Below, piece by piece: positions 45,911 to 58,835 of a DNA stretch of 64,000 bases. Position numbers and translations under genes: made by a program. Position 1 is the first letter of the stretch; each line of letters begins with the position of its first letter. The stretch comes from Stomorhina lunata. Taxonomy: Eukaryota > Arthropoda > Insecta > Diptera > Rhiniidae. A model generated the notes under the pieces. That model saw nothing but the letters and a program-made list of their open reading frames with translations, had not been told where the DNA came from and did no database searches. The DNA is taken from contig OW121742.1 in the NCBI GenBank assembly GCA_933228675.1, positions 18,342,877 through 18,406,876 on the forward strand, given 5' to 3'.

Positions 45911-46300
45911 TCTTAATTAGCGAACTAAATTGTTTGCTCTAATCAATTGTTTGTTTGTACACAGTTGGAACGAGCGACTAGTTGGAACGAAAAATCGTCA
46001 TTAGAAATAGAACACATGTAAGTCACATTAGTTGCGTATGACTAAATTCGTCGGGCGTATCGAACAGTTCGATAGGTTTATTTCTATTTTATACGAAGAC
46101 GAACGACAACTTAACTGGTTTGGAGTTTTTCTTTTTCAGTTGTAAAATATTAGACTTTAGGCAATTTTTTTGTGGGGCTATGTTAAGGCTCATGTCTATA
46201 GAAAAATAGGACCCAGAGTATAAACCATTTGAGTTGTAGCCGAGGCCAACATTCTAAAGATTTTAAAAAATTATCCGATAAAAATGTTTGTGCTACAGTT
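45911..46300. other. Unique sequence upstream of the elongase
   Basis: Slightly GC-richer, with AGTTGGAACGAGCGACTAGTTGGAACGAAA-type short direct repeats (GTTGGAACGA twice, 45963-45990). No gene recognised. Confidence 0.45.
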
Positions 46301-49300
46301 TTCAGAAATTACAGATATTTTTTTCATATACAAATTTCAAAACAAAATTTTCTATAGAAAATTTTCTACATACAAAAATTTTTATAGACAATTTTTTTAA
46401 ATAAAATTTTTTTATAAAAAGTTTTTGCATTTTAAAAACATAGAAAATTTTTGAAATAAAAATTTGTATAAAAAAATTTTATATACAAATTTCTTAAAAC
46501 ATTTTTTTTTTATTTAAAAATGTCTTAAGGGATTTTTTTCAGAAAAAATTCTTTATACAAATTTCTACATTTTTTCATGTTAAAATTTCGATAGAAAAAT
46601 ATTTTAGATACAAAAGTTTTTCTGTAAAAAAATTTTTAATACAAAAATGTATCTCTTAGAAAATTTTTTTTTGTTAATGTTCTTTTAAAAAATTTCCATT
46701 GTATTTTTTATAGATTTTTTTTTTATAAAAAATTTTTCATTATAAATTTTTTTTCCATTAAAAATTTTTTGATATAAAATTTTCTATAGAAAATTCTACA
46801 CAAAATTTTCTTTAAAGAATTTTTTTTAGACAATTTGTTCATATACAAATTAGAATCTTAAAACCTTTTTTTATATAAAAGTATCTTTAGAAATTTTTTT
46901 AAGAAAAAATTCTTTGTAAAAATTTTTAAATTTTTTCATTCAAAAATTTCGATAGAAAATTTTTTTTAATCCAAAAAATTTTCTTTAAAAAATTTTTTTA
47001 TGCAAAAATTTGTCTGTAAAAGAAGAAATTTATATAATTTTCTATAGAATTTTTTTATACTAAATTTTTCATTGCAAAATTTTTTATACAAAATATTTTA
47101 TAAAAAAAATATTTATACAAATAATTTTCCATTTAAAATATTTTTTTTTAAATTTTCCATTAAAAGATTTTTCGATATCAGATTTTCTACAGAGAATTCT
47201 TTGATACCAAATTTTTTATAAAAATTGTTCGATACAAAATTTTTTAGAAAATTTTACAATTTTTTTTTACATACATTTTTTTGTTTAAAAATTTGTATAG
47301 AAAATTTTTTTGTATAAAAATTTCTATACAAAATTTTTTTTTATAGAAAAACTCCTACTTTATTTTTTGATATGAAAATTTATAACTATAAAAATTTTTC
47401 AAAAAAAAAAAAATGGTATAGACAATTTTTATATAAAAATTTCAATAGAAAATTTTTTGCATAACATTTTTTCTTATAAAATTTTCTATAGAGAATTTTT
47501 TTATAAAAAAATTTCCATAGAAAATTTTTTTATTAAAATTTCTATAAAAAATTTTATTATATAAAAATTTCTATAGAAAATTTTTTTATTAAAATTTCTA
47601 TAGAAAATTTTTTTATTAAAATTTCTATAAGCAATTTTTTATATAAAAATTTATATAGACAATTTTTTATATTAAAATTTATATAGAACATTTTTTATAT
47701 AAAAATTTCTATTTCAAAAAATTTTTCATTTAAAAATATCTATACAAAAAATTTCATAAAAATTTTTTTTCATATAAAAATTTTTTAGACAATTTTTTGT
47801 AAAAAAAAAATTTCGAAAGAAAATTTTTTCATATAAAAATCTCAGTAGAAAATTTTTGTTCATTTAAAATTTTGTATACAACATTTTTTTTATTTAATTT
47901 TCTTTTAAAAACTTTTCGATATAAGATTTTCGATATAAAATTGTTCCATACAAAAGTTTCTTTCACAAATAATAGATAGAAAATCTTTATATAATTTTTC
48001 TATAAAAAATTTTAAATACAAAATTTTTTCATATGAAAATTTCTATGGAAAATTTTTTCGTATAAAAATTTGACTAGAAAATTTTTGGTACACAAATTTT
48101 TTATATATGTAAAATTTTCTATAAACAATTTTTCATATAAAAATTTCCATAGATAATTTTTTTATATAAAAATTTCTATAGAATTTTTTTTTACTTAAAA
48201 TTTTGTATACAAAATTTTTTTATATAATTTTCTATTAAAAATTTTTCAATGTAAGATTTTGTATAGAAAATTATTCGATACAAAATTTTTTATCAAAAAT
48301 AATCGTTAAAAAATTTTTCTAAATAAAATTTATAATAACAAATTTTTATATGAAAATTTCTTTAACAAATTTTTTCATATAAAAATTTCTATAGAAAATT
48401 TTTGGTTTATGAATTTTTTATATATAAAATTTTCTATAGACAATTTTTTATATAAACATTTACATAGACAGTTTTGTATGTAAAATTTTCTATGGACATT
48501 TTTTTTTATAAAAATTTCTACAGAAAATTTGTTCATACAAAAATTTCTATAGAAAATTTTTTCATATAAAAATTTCTATAGAAAATTTTTTCATATAAAA
48601 ATTTCTATAGAAAATTTTTTCATATAAAAATTTCTATACAAAATTATTCTTCATTTAAAATTTTGAATAAAAAATTTTTTTATATAAAAATTTCTATACA
48701 AAATTTTTTCATATAAAAATTTCTATAGAAAATTTTTCTTCATTTAAAATTTTGAAAAAAAATTTGTTTATATAATTTTAAATTGAACATTTTTTGATGT
48801 AACATTTTTTTATACAAAATTTTCTATTAAAAATAATCGTTAGAAAATTTGTATATAATTTTTCTATATAAAATTTAAAATAAAAAATTTTTTTATATGA
48901 AAATTTTTTTATATGAAAATTTTTTTAACAAATTTTTTTTCATATAAAAATTACTATAGAAAATTTTTGGTATACAAATTTTTTATATATAAAATTATCT
49001 ATATAAAAATTCTTAAAGAAAATTTTTTAAGAAAATTTTTCTTTCATTCAAAATTTTGTAAAAAAAAAAATCTTTTGATATAATTTTCTATTGAAATTTT
49101 TTCGATATAAGATTTTCTATAGAAAATTTTACGATACAAACTTTTCTATCAAAAATTAATGATATACAGGTATGTGATGGAAAACGATCGTTTTCAAATC
49201 GATCGATTTCAGATATATTTTTGAGATATATTTTTGAGATTTTCGGTTATTTCCGCAAAAAACTCAAACCAAATGAAAGATAAAATATCAGTCAAAAGGA

Positions 49301-49640
49301 TTAAAGCCAAAATTTTCATTATTTTTGGGGAAATAACCGAAAATTAGCTAAAAAATATGTCTGAAATCGATCGATTTCAAAACGAAAATGTCCATCACAT
49401 ACCTGATAAAGTATTTTTATACTTTTTTTTATTATATTTTAAATACAAAATTTTTTATATGCAAATTTCTTTAAAAAATTTTTTCATATAAAAATTTCTA
49501 AACAAAATTTTTTTCATATAAAAATTTCTTTAGAAAATTTTTCGTAAAAAATATCTTTCAAAAAGTGTTTCATATAAAAATTTCTAAAAAATTTGTTCTA
49601 ATAAAAATTTTTATAGAAAATTTATTTAAGACAAAATCCA
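46301..49640 (+). repeat. Minisatellite array D1 (29-bp unit, forward, diverged)
   Basis: Units read TTTTTTCATATAAAAATTTC followed by TATAGAAAA (29 bp). They are strongly diverged, with a homogeneous run at about 48530-48650. The array is interrupted by a 239-bp inverted-repeat element at 49167-49405. Confidence 0.92.
49167..49405. mobile_element. 239-bp inverted-repeat element (CAGGTATGTGATGG ends)
   Basis: The ends CAGGTATGTGATGG (49167-49180) and CCATCACATACCTG (49392-49405) are perfect inverses. The inversion continues inward through AAATCGATCGATTTCAGA for about 55 bp with few mismatches. There is no coding capacity. Flanks on both sides are D minisatellite, so the element jumped into an existing array. 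No clear target duplication is visible (ATA occurs on both sides), so the superfamily is open. Confidence 0.88.
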
Positions 49641-50515
49641 TAGAAAATCTTTTCAATGGAAATTTGTATAAAAAAAAAATTTTCTAAAAAATTTTTTTGA
49701 AATTTTTATATGAAACAATTTTTGAAGGAATTTTTTTTACGAAAAATTTTTTAAAGAAATTTTTATATGAAAAAAATTTTGTTTAGAAATTTTTATATGA
49801 AAAAAATTTTGTATAGAAAATCTTTTCTATGGAAATTTGTATAAAAAATAAATTTTCTAAAAATTTTTTTTGATATTTTTATATGAAACAATTTTTGAAG
49901 GAAATTTTTTTACGAAAAATTTTTTAAAGAAATTTTTATATGAAAAAAATTTTGTTTAGATATTTTTATATGAAAAAAATTTTGTAAAGAATTTTTTATA
50001 TGAAAAAAAATTTTGTATAGAAAATCTTTTCTATGGAAATTTGTATAAAAAATAAATTTTCTAAAATTTTTTTTTGATATTTTTATATGAAACAATTTTT
50101 GAAGGAAATTTTTTTACGAAAAATTTTTTAAAGAAATTTTTATATGAAAAAAATTTTGTTTAGATATTTTTATATGAAAAAAATTTTGTAAAGAAATTTT
50201 TATATGAAAAAAAATTTTGTACAGAAAATCTTTTCTATGGAAATTTGTATAAAAAATAAATTTTCTAAAATTTTTTTTTGATATTTTTATATGAAACAAG
50301 TTTTGAAGGAAATTTTTTTACGAAAAATTTTTTAAAGAAATTTTTATATAAAAAAAATTTTGTTTAGAAATTTTTATATGAAAAAAATTTTGTAAAGAAA
50401 TTTTTATATGAAAAAAAATTTTGTATAGAAATTTTTATATGAAAAAAGTTTTGTATAAAAATTTTTATATGCAAAAAATTTTGTATAGAAATTTTTTCAT
50501 GAAAAAATTTTTTAA
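49641..50515 (-). repeat. Minisatellite D in inverted orientation, with a 204-bp higher-order repeat
   Basis: The units (TATATGAAAAAAATTTTGTA core) are the reverse complement of the neighbouring D1 units. A 204-bp block containing AATCTTTTCTATGGAAATTT recurs at about 49815-50018 and 50019-50222 with near identity, with partial copies at each end. The minus-strand 61-codon open frames at 49910 and 50114 are exactly 204 bp apart and reflect this repeat, not genes. Confidence 0.9.
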
Positions 50516-52255
50516 AATAATTTATAATGGTCATTTCTATAGAATTGTACAATTTTTTTTCCATTAACTATTTTGTATAGACAATTTTTAAAAAAACGAA
50601 TTTTCCAAAAACTTTTGTGCCACCCTTATATTTCTATGATTTTATTCTATATAAATTTATACATTTTAAAAACTCGTGTGAGTATTAAAAATTTTGTTCA
50701 GTTAATAAAATATTTCAAACACGTCTAATTTGTATTGACGTTTTTTTTCGTCTTTTCATTTATTCATCTCTAATTTTAAGGCGACAGGAAAAAATATTCT
50801 ATATTAAATTTTTTTTTATTCATTTAGTTGTAGATTTTTTCTATATCAAATTTTTTTTTTTGAGTTGAAAAAATATGGTTTACAACAATGTTCAAAGTGA
50901 GAAAAGTGACGGTCAGTTTCATTGATAAGATTTAGAACTTTAGCGATTGATGACAGTCATCAATCAAGTCAATCGGAATTGGCTTTAAATGGAGCATGAT
51001 ATTGTAACCTTATTTAACTTTTTAAGAATCAATGAATATGACACAATTATATGAACTTATTAAAACGGAAATGCATATTTTATGAATGTAAAATTGTATT
51101 TTAGGAGGTATTTGAATTGATTTTAATGTGGAAGAAATTATATCATAACGTGTTTTAGAATTTTTGCAAATCACTATGAAATTTGAAAAAAAATTAAGAT
51201 TTTTGCTTTGAAATATATTCTAAAATATTTGCTCAATTCACGGCATGTCGTATGAGTTGTATGGCCAAAAATCTTAAAGTATGGCCACTTTCTTTATAGT
51301 TATTGGATATTGTTAATATATTTATAAGACATGTCAAAATCTATACTTTTTTGAGTTATAAATTGTATGATATACAACTTTTAACGCAACATGTAAATTG
51401 ACCAAATCTAATCGAGAATGAGTTAAAAATGGAAAAATGAAATTCATTCATAATGAAAATAGACCAAATATTTTCAGATCTAGAATTTCTATTGATTAAC
51501 TTTATGTTTCGCCAAATTTAGAGTCAAAAGTCCCAATTGTAAAAACGTTTACTAACACGGCCTATAATCTAAAACTTAAGCTGCCAGAGAAAAATAGATA
51601 ATTATTTGGATACCTACAACTATTTAGCTCCATATTACACTTAGATACATGTGCAAACATTTTAACTCAAAATTTCAATCCAGTCAATATAAAAATTTCA
51701 ATTAAATCAATTTCTCCCCAAAAGCAAAAAAAAAGGTACGTTTTCATACATAAATTTGTCATGATAACGAATTGGTTTATCGTATGTTCCTCCTTCTCGT
51801 CATCTAAATATGGTCATCGTGTTTAACGCATTTAAGTCCACAATAGCTGGTAAAACGTAAATCGTAGCTACTTTTTAACGTGATCGGAATTTTTTCGTAA
51901 ACTGTTCTAAGAAACGCACATTCATAATAACTACGCAGACAGCGACCGATTCATTTAGACTCGTATGTATTGGAAATATTTATTTAAATTATTTATGTTT
52001 AAATGATTTAATATTTTTAAAAGGCTTCCGCATTTTAAAACTTTTAAATACTTTTTAATTTTTAATTTTTAATACTTTGTTTTAGCATTTTTTTTATGGG
52101 TTCATACTAAATGTCCGTCTGTCTTTAGATTTTTGGTGGTAATTTAATTAATATATAGACTATTTTTGGTGAACGCTTCAAGGTCTTTAGTTTTTGGTTT
52201 TAAGCCCTTTTCAAAAATAAAAAAAATTCTTAAAGATACAAAAAGCTTTTGTTAG
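50516..52255. other. Unique AT-rich island between D arrays
   Basis: No supported exon. The stretch 51780-51970 is less AT-rich (for example ACTACGCAGACAGCGACCGA near 51929) and would be the first place to look for a leader exon or enhancer of the elongase gene, but no splice signal decides it. Confidence 0.45.
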
Positions 52256-55200
52256 CAGAACAAATTTTAATTGCAATTTTTGGAATATAAACATTTCTAT
52301 ATAAAAATTTGTTCATACAAAAATTTCTATATGAAATTTTTAATACAAAATTTTCTACAAAATATTTTTGATATAAAAATTTCTAAAAAGAAATTTTAGT
52401 TAAAAATTTTAAGAGAAAAATGTTTTTTATATAGAAAATATATTCATATAAAAATTATTATAGAAAATTTTATTCATACAAAATATCCATAAACAATTTT
52501 TTCATATGAAAATTTCTATGAAAAATTTTTCATCTAAAAATTTCTATAGAATTTTTTTCATCTAAAGAATATTTTTATATAAAAATTTTTCATATAAGAA
52601 TTTTTAATATATGTTTTTCATATAAAATTTCCTATAAAATTTTTTTTTAACAGAAGATTTTTTTCTAAAAGTTAAAAATTTCTGAAAATTTTTTTTTTAT
52701 ATAGAAAATAATTTCATATAAAAATTTTTATAGAAAAATTTTTTCATACAAAATTTCTATACACAGTTTTTTTATATAAAAATTTTTATTAAAAATTTTT
52801 TTCATAAGAAAATTTCAAAGAAAAATTTTTTATTTAACAATTTCTACAGAAAATTTTTTCAAAAGAATTTTTTGTATAAAAATTTTACATATACAAATTT
52901 TGAATAGAAGAGTTTTTCATCTAAAGTTTCCGATAGAAAATTTTTTCATATAAACATTTTTAAAGAAGGGTTTTTTCGTACAAAATTTTTAGAATATTTT
53001 TTCATTTAAAAATTTCTATGGAAAATGTTTTATATAAAAATGTCTAAAAAAATGTCTTTATTTTTCTAAAGGATTTTTTTTATATAGCAAATATTTTCAT
53101 ATTTTTATCGAAAATTTTTTTCATACAAAGTTTCTATAAACAATTTTTTCATATAAAATTTCTTTGGAAAATTTTTCATCTAAAAATTTCTATAGAAATT
53201 TTTTCATCTAAAAAATATTTTTATATAAAAATTTTTTTATATACAAATTTTTAATAGAAAAGTTTTTCATATAAAATTTCCTATGAATATATACAAATTT
53301 TTAAAGATTCTATTCGTACAAAAATTTGTTAGAATATTTTTCATTTAAAAATTTCTTTGAAAAAAATTTCTAAAAAAAAAAATTTAGTTAAAAATTTCTA
53401 AAGGAAAATTTTTTTATATAGAAAATAATTTCATATAAAGATTTTTATAGAAAATTTTTTTTTTCATACAAAATTTCTATAAAAATTTTTTTCATATAAA
53501 AATTTCTATAAAAAATTTTTCATCTAAAAATTTCTATAGAAAATTTTTCATCTAAAAAATATTTTTATCTAAAAATTTTTTTATATACAAATTTTTAACA
53601 GAAAAGTTTTTCATATAAAATTTCCTATGAAAATTTTTTCCATATAAAAATTTTTAAAGATTCTATTCGTACAAAAATTTGTTAGAATATTTTTCATTTA
53701 AAAATTTCTATGGAAAATTTTTTTATATAAAAATTTCTAAAAAAAAATTTTTTAGTTAAAAATTTCTAAAGAAAATTTTTTTCTATATAGAAAATAATTT
53801 TATATAAAAATTTTTACAGAAAATTTGTTTTCATACAAAATTTCTATAAACAATTTTTTCATATAAAAATTTCTATGAAAAGGTTTTCATCTAAAAATTT
53901 CTATAGAAATTTTTTCATCTAAAAAATATTTTTATATACAAATTTTTTTATATATAAATTTTTAATAGAAAAGTTTTTCATATAAAATTTCCTATGAAAA
54001 TTTTTTTCTTATAAAAATTTTTAAAGATTCTTTTCGTACAAAAATTTGCTAGAATATTTTTCATTTAAAAATTTCTATGGAAAATTTTTTTATATAAAAA
54101 TTTCTAAAAAAAAAATTTTTTTAGTTAAAAATTTCTAAAGAAAAATTTTTTATATAAAAAATAATTTCATATAAAAATTTTTACAGAAATTTTTTTTTTA
54201 TACAAAATTTCTATAAACAATTTTTTCATTTAAAAATTTCTATGAAAAGGTTTTCATCTAAAAATTTCTATCGAAATTTTTTCATCTAAAAAATATTTTT
54301 ATCTTAAAAATTTTTTATATACAAATTTTTAAAGAGAAAAGTTTTTCATATAAAATTTCCTATGAAAAATTTTTTCATATAAAAATTTTTAAAGATTCTA
54401 TTCGTACAAAAATTTGCTAGAATATTTTTCATTTAAAAATTTCTATGGAAAATTTTTTTATATAAAAATTTCTAAAAAAAAAATTTTTTTAGTTAAAAAT
54501 TTCTAAAGAAAAATTTTTTATATAAAAAATAATTTCATATAAAAATTTTTACAGAAATTTTTTTTTTATACAAAATTTCTATAAACAATTTTTTCATATA
54601 AAAATTTCTATGAAAAATTTTTCATCTAAAAATTTCTATAGAAAAATTTTCATCTAAAAAATATTTTTATCTAAAAATTTTTTTATATACAAATTTTTAA
54701 TAGAAAAGTTTTTCATATAAAATTTCCTATGAAAATTTTTTCCATATAAAATTTTTTAAAGATTCTATTCGTACAAAAATTTGTTAGAATATTTTTCATT
54801 TAAAAATTTCTATGGAAAATTTTTTTATATAAAAATTTTTAAAAAAAATATTTTTTAGTTAAAAATTTCTAAAGATTTTTTTATATATATAGAAAATAAT
54901 TTCATATATAAATTTTCATCGAAATTTTTTCATACAAAATTTCTATAAACAATTTTTTCATTTAAAAATTTCTATAAAAAATTTTTCATCTAAAAATTTC
55001 TATCGAAATTTTTTCATCTAAAAAATATTTTTATCTTAAAAATTTTTGATATACAAATTTTTAATAGAAAAGTTTTTCATATAAAATTTCCTATGAAAAA
55101 TTTTTTCATATAAAAATTTTTAAAGATTCTATTCGTACAAAAATTTGCTAGAATATTTTTCATTTAAAAATTTCTATGGAAATTTTTTTTATATAAAAAT

Positions 55201-57945
55201 TTCTAAAAAAAAAAATTTTTTAGTTAAAAATTTCTAAAGAAAAATTTTTTATATAAAAAATAATTTCATATAAAAATTTTTACAGAAATTTTTTTTTTAT
55301 ACAAAATTTCTATAAACAATTTTTTCATATAAAAATTTCTATGAAAAATTTTTCATCTAAAAATTTCTATAGAAAAATTTTCATCTAAAAAATATTTTTA
55401 TCTAAAAATTTTTTTATATACAAATTTTTAATAGAAAAGTTTTTCATATAAAATTTCCTATGAAAATTTTTTCCATATAAAATTTTTTAAAGATTCTATT
55501 CGTACAAAAATTTGTTAGAATATTTTTCATTTAAAAATTTCTATGGAAAATTTTTTTATATAAAAATTTTTAAAAAAAATATTTTTTAGTTAAAAATTTC
55601 TAAAGATTTTTTTATATATATAGAAAATAATTTCATATATAAATTTTCATCGAAATTTTTTCATACAAAATTTCTATAAACAATTTTTTCATTTAAAAAT
55701 TTCTATAAAAAATTTTTCATCTAAAAATTTCTATAGAAAGTTTTTCATCTAAAAAATATTTTTATATTAAAAATTTTTTATATACAAATTTTTAATAGAA
55801 AAGTTTTTCATATAAAATTTCCTATGAAAAATTTGTTCATATAAAAATTTTTAAAGATTCTATTCATACAAAAATTTGCTAGAATATTTTTCATTTAAAA
55901 ATTTCTATGGAAAATTTTTTTATATAAAAATTTCTAAAAAAAATTTTTTTAGTTAAAAATTTCTAAAGAAAAATTTTTTATATAAAAAATAATTTCATAT
56001 AAAAATTTTTACAGAAAATTTGTTTTCATACAAAATTTCTATAAACAATTTTTTCATTTAAAAATTTCTATAGAAAATTTTTCATCTAAAAATTTCTATA
56101 GAAATTTTTTAATCTAAAAAATATTTTTATATAAAAATTTGTTTATATACAAATTTTTAATAGAAAAGTTTTTCATATAAAATTTCCTATGAAAATTTTT
56201 TCATATAAAAATTTTTATAGATTCTATTCGTACAAAAATTTGTTAGAATATTTTTCATTTAAAAATTTCTATTTACAATTTTTTTTATATAAAAATTTCT
56301 AAAAAAAATATTCTTTAGTTAAAAATTTCTAAAGAAAAATTTTTTTATATAGAAAATAATTTCATATCAAAATTTTTATAGAAATTTTTTTTTTCATACA
56401 AAATTTCCATAAAAAGTTTTTTCATATAAACATTCCTATGAAAAATTTTTCATCTAAAAATTTCTATAGAAAATTTTTTTATATAAAAATTTTTAAAGAA
56501 GATTTTTTCGTATAGAAATTTCTATAGAAAATTTATTTATTAAAATTTTCTATAGAAATTTTTTTAATTTAAAAATGTTTGTAGCTAATTTTTTCATACG
56601 TATATAAATTTCTTTTTTTCATACAAAAATTTTTGTTCAATATTTTCATACAAAAATTTTTGTTCAATATTTTCATAGAAAAATTTTAAATTTAAATTTT
56701 TGTCACATAAAGATTTCTTTAAAAAATTTTCTTTTAAAAATTTTTTACATTAAAATATTTCTATAGAAGATTTGTTATATCAAAATTTCTGTAGAAAATG
56801 TTTTTAAATAAAAATTTCTATAGAAATGTTTTTCACATAAAAATTTCTGCATAAAATTTTTTCATATACAAATTTCTTAAAAAAAAAAAAAAAAATTCAT
56901 ATAAAAATTTCTTTAGAAATTTTGTTCATAAAAATATTTCTAAAGAAAATTTGTTATATCAAAATTTCTATAATAAAAAAAATTTAAATAAAAATTTCTA
57001 TAAAAAGATTTTCATGTAAAAATTTCTATAGAAAATATTTCATCTAAAAATTTCTGTAGAAAAGAAAATTTTTTCATTATAGATTTTTCCATATAAATAT
57101 TTCTTTAAACAAATTTTTTCATATAAAAATTTCATTAGAAAAATTTTTCACATAAAAATTTCTTTAGAAAATTTTTTCATAAAAATATTTCTATAGAAGA
57201 TTTGTTATATCAAAATTTCTATAGAAAATATGTTCAAATAAAAATTTCTATGAAAATTATTCTTCTAAAAATGTCTATAATCAACTTTTTTATAAAAGAT
57301 TTTCCATATAAAAATTTCTATAAACAAATTTATATAAAAATTTCTAGAAAAAATTTTTTCTTACAAAAATTTCTTTAGAAAATTTTTTCGTATTTTGTAT
57401 ATACAAATTTTTATAGAAAATTTTTTATATACAAATTTTTATAGAAAATTTTTTATATACAAATTTTTATAGAAAATTTTTTATATACAAATTTTTATAG
57501 AAAATTTTTTATGTACAAATTTTTATAGAAAATTTTTTATGTACAAATTTTTATAGAAAATTTTTATATGGAAAAATTTGTATATGGAAAAATTTTTCAC
57601 AAAATTTCTCTAGAAAATTTTTTCTTAGAAAAATTTTCCATTTAAAAATTGTATAGCAATTTTGTATTAAAAAAAAGTTCTATAGATGATTTTCCATATA
57701 CATACAAATTTCTATAGAAATTTGTTCATATACAAATTTCTATAAAAAAAAAATTTTTCATATCAAACTTTTTGTATAAAATTTTCTTTAGAAAAAATTT
57801 CTATAGAAAAATTGTTCATATATAAATTTTTAAAGAAATTTATACAATTTTGTATATAAAAAAATTTTTAAAGCAAATTTCTTCATTGAAAAATTTTTAA
57901 AGAAATTTTTTTCTCAAAAAATATCAAAATTTTCGGGATATAAAT
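52256..57945 (+). repeat. Minisatellite array D2 (29-bp related units) with higher-order structure
   Basis: Long array of D-type units. From about 52970 to 56580 they are organised into about nine higher-order copies of about 365 bp, each marked by GATTCTATTCGTACAAAAAT (53304, 53658, 54025, 54392, 54760, 55124, 55491, 55855 and 56218, approximate). The section 57395-57570 is a run of about six near-perfect 28-bp units (AAATTTTTATAGAAAATTTT followed by TTATATAC). No coding content. Confidence 0.93.
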
Positions 57946-57972
57946 AAATAAATATTATTAAAAAAGAAAAAG

Positions 57973-58219
57973 TATTCGCATTTGATCCCAAATCTGTTAC
58001 ATTTATTTTTTAATTTAACAGACAAATTTATTGATAAAAAGCCAAAAAAATGTTTGCGAAGAAACCGAAATTCCTCAACGCGTTTCGATGGTTGGTTAGG
58101 TCATCTCTTCAGGAAGATTATCCCCAATTTCGACAGCAAACATTTTTTGGCTTTTTATCGATAAATTTGTCTGTTACATTAATAAATAAATGTAACAGAT
58201 TTGGGATCAAATGCGAATA
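57973..58219. mobile_element. Fold-back element with 85-bp terminal inverted repeats
   Basis: The left arm 57973-58057 and right arm 58136-58219 are near-perfect inverses. The outer 36 bases, starting TATTCGCATTTGATCCCAAA, are identical, and the arms continue through TAACAGACAAATTTAT and AAGCCAAAAAAATGTTTGC. The central 78 bases are non-repetitive (CAACGCGTTTCGATGGTTGG). There is no coding capacity; the 60-codon open frame across it is incidental. Two end fragments of the same family lie at 43616 and 45528. Confidence 0.9.
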
Positions 58220-58585
58220 ATTTTTGTTTTTGAAGAAAATTTTTTCATCTAAAAATTTCTAAAGAAAATTTCCATACAATTTTTTTCCCCAGTCCTAGAG
58301 TCTTATTAGTTCGATCATCAATCATTAAGTTCGATCGAACTTCGTTCTTCACGTTCCATTTTCAGTTACATTCTAATTAGTTTTTCATTTGATCTTTAAC
58401 CAAAAATTAAACTGTGACGATCAATAATTTGATCTCTAAAATACAATTTTACAACCTGTAGCTGACCATGATCTAAAGTCCGTAGACGGATTGAAAATGT
58501 AATGTACTTTGATGTATCACATAAATTTGTTTTATTATTCCTAACAATTAATACTTTAAACTTTTTTGAATTAAGAAATTGTATA
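58220..58585. other. AT-rich spacer
   Basis: Unique sequence apart from a short residual D unit at about 58235-58275. No gene seen. Confidence 0.45.
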
Positions 58586-58835
58586 AATTAATAATCTTCA
58601 GTCAAAAAGACAATTGATCCACATTTAAACATACCTCCCATATCATACCCTCAGACGAAAATGATTTCAATAACGAGGATGTATTGCTGTCATATATAAA
58701 TTAAGCAAAAATATAAAATTCATAGAGATTCAGATTCAAAAAGTTTCTTGTTTGTTAAAAATTCGTCTATATTTTACCTAAGTGGTAAGGGGTATTAAAT
58801 AGTCAGACATTCCGTCTAAATTGTTTTTTTAACTG
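58586..58835 (+). mobile_element. mini-me/DINE-1-like element, 3' part (copy 5)
   Basis: GATCCACATTTAAACATACC followed by TCCCATAT matches interior phrases of copy 1. The end CTAAGTGGTAAGGGGTATTA followed by a decayed hairpin TAGTCAGACATTCCGTCTA matches its terminal GTGGTGAAGGGTAT and hairpin. Old and truncated. Confidence 0.5.

Noticed and set aside
49910..50564. Three short open frames with repeated FHIKIS-like residues
   Set aside because: They follow the 29-bp and 204-bp repeats of inverted array D. The first two are exactly 204 bp apart.
51780..51970. Possible leader exon or enhancer
   Set aside because: Only base composition supports it; no clear splice donor or promoter motif. Kept as a place to look, not as a feature.
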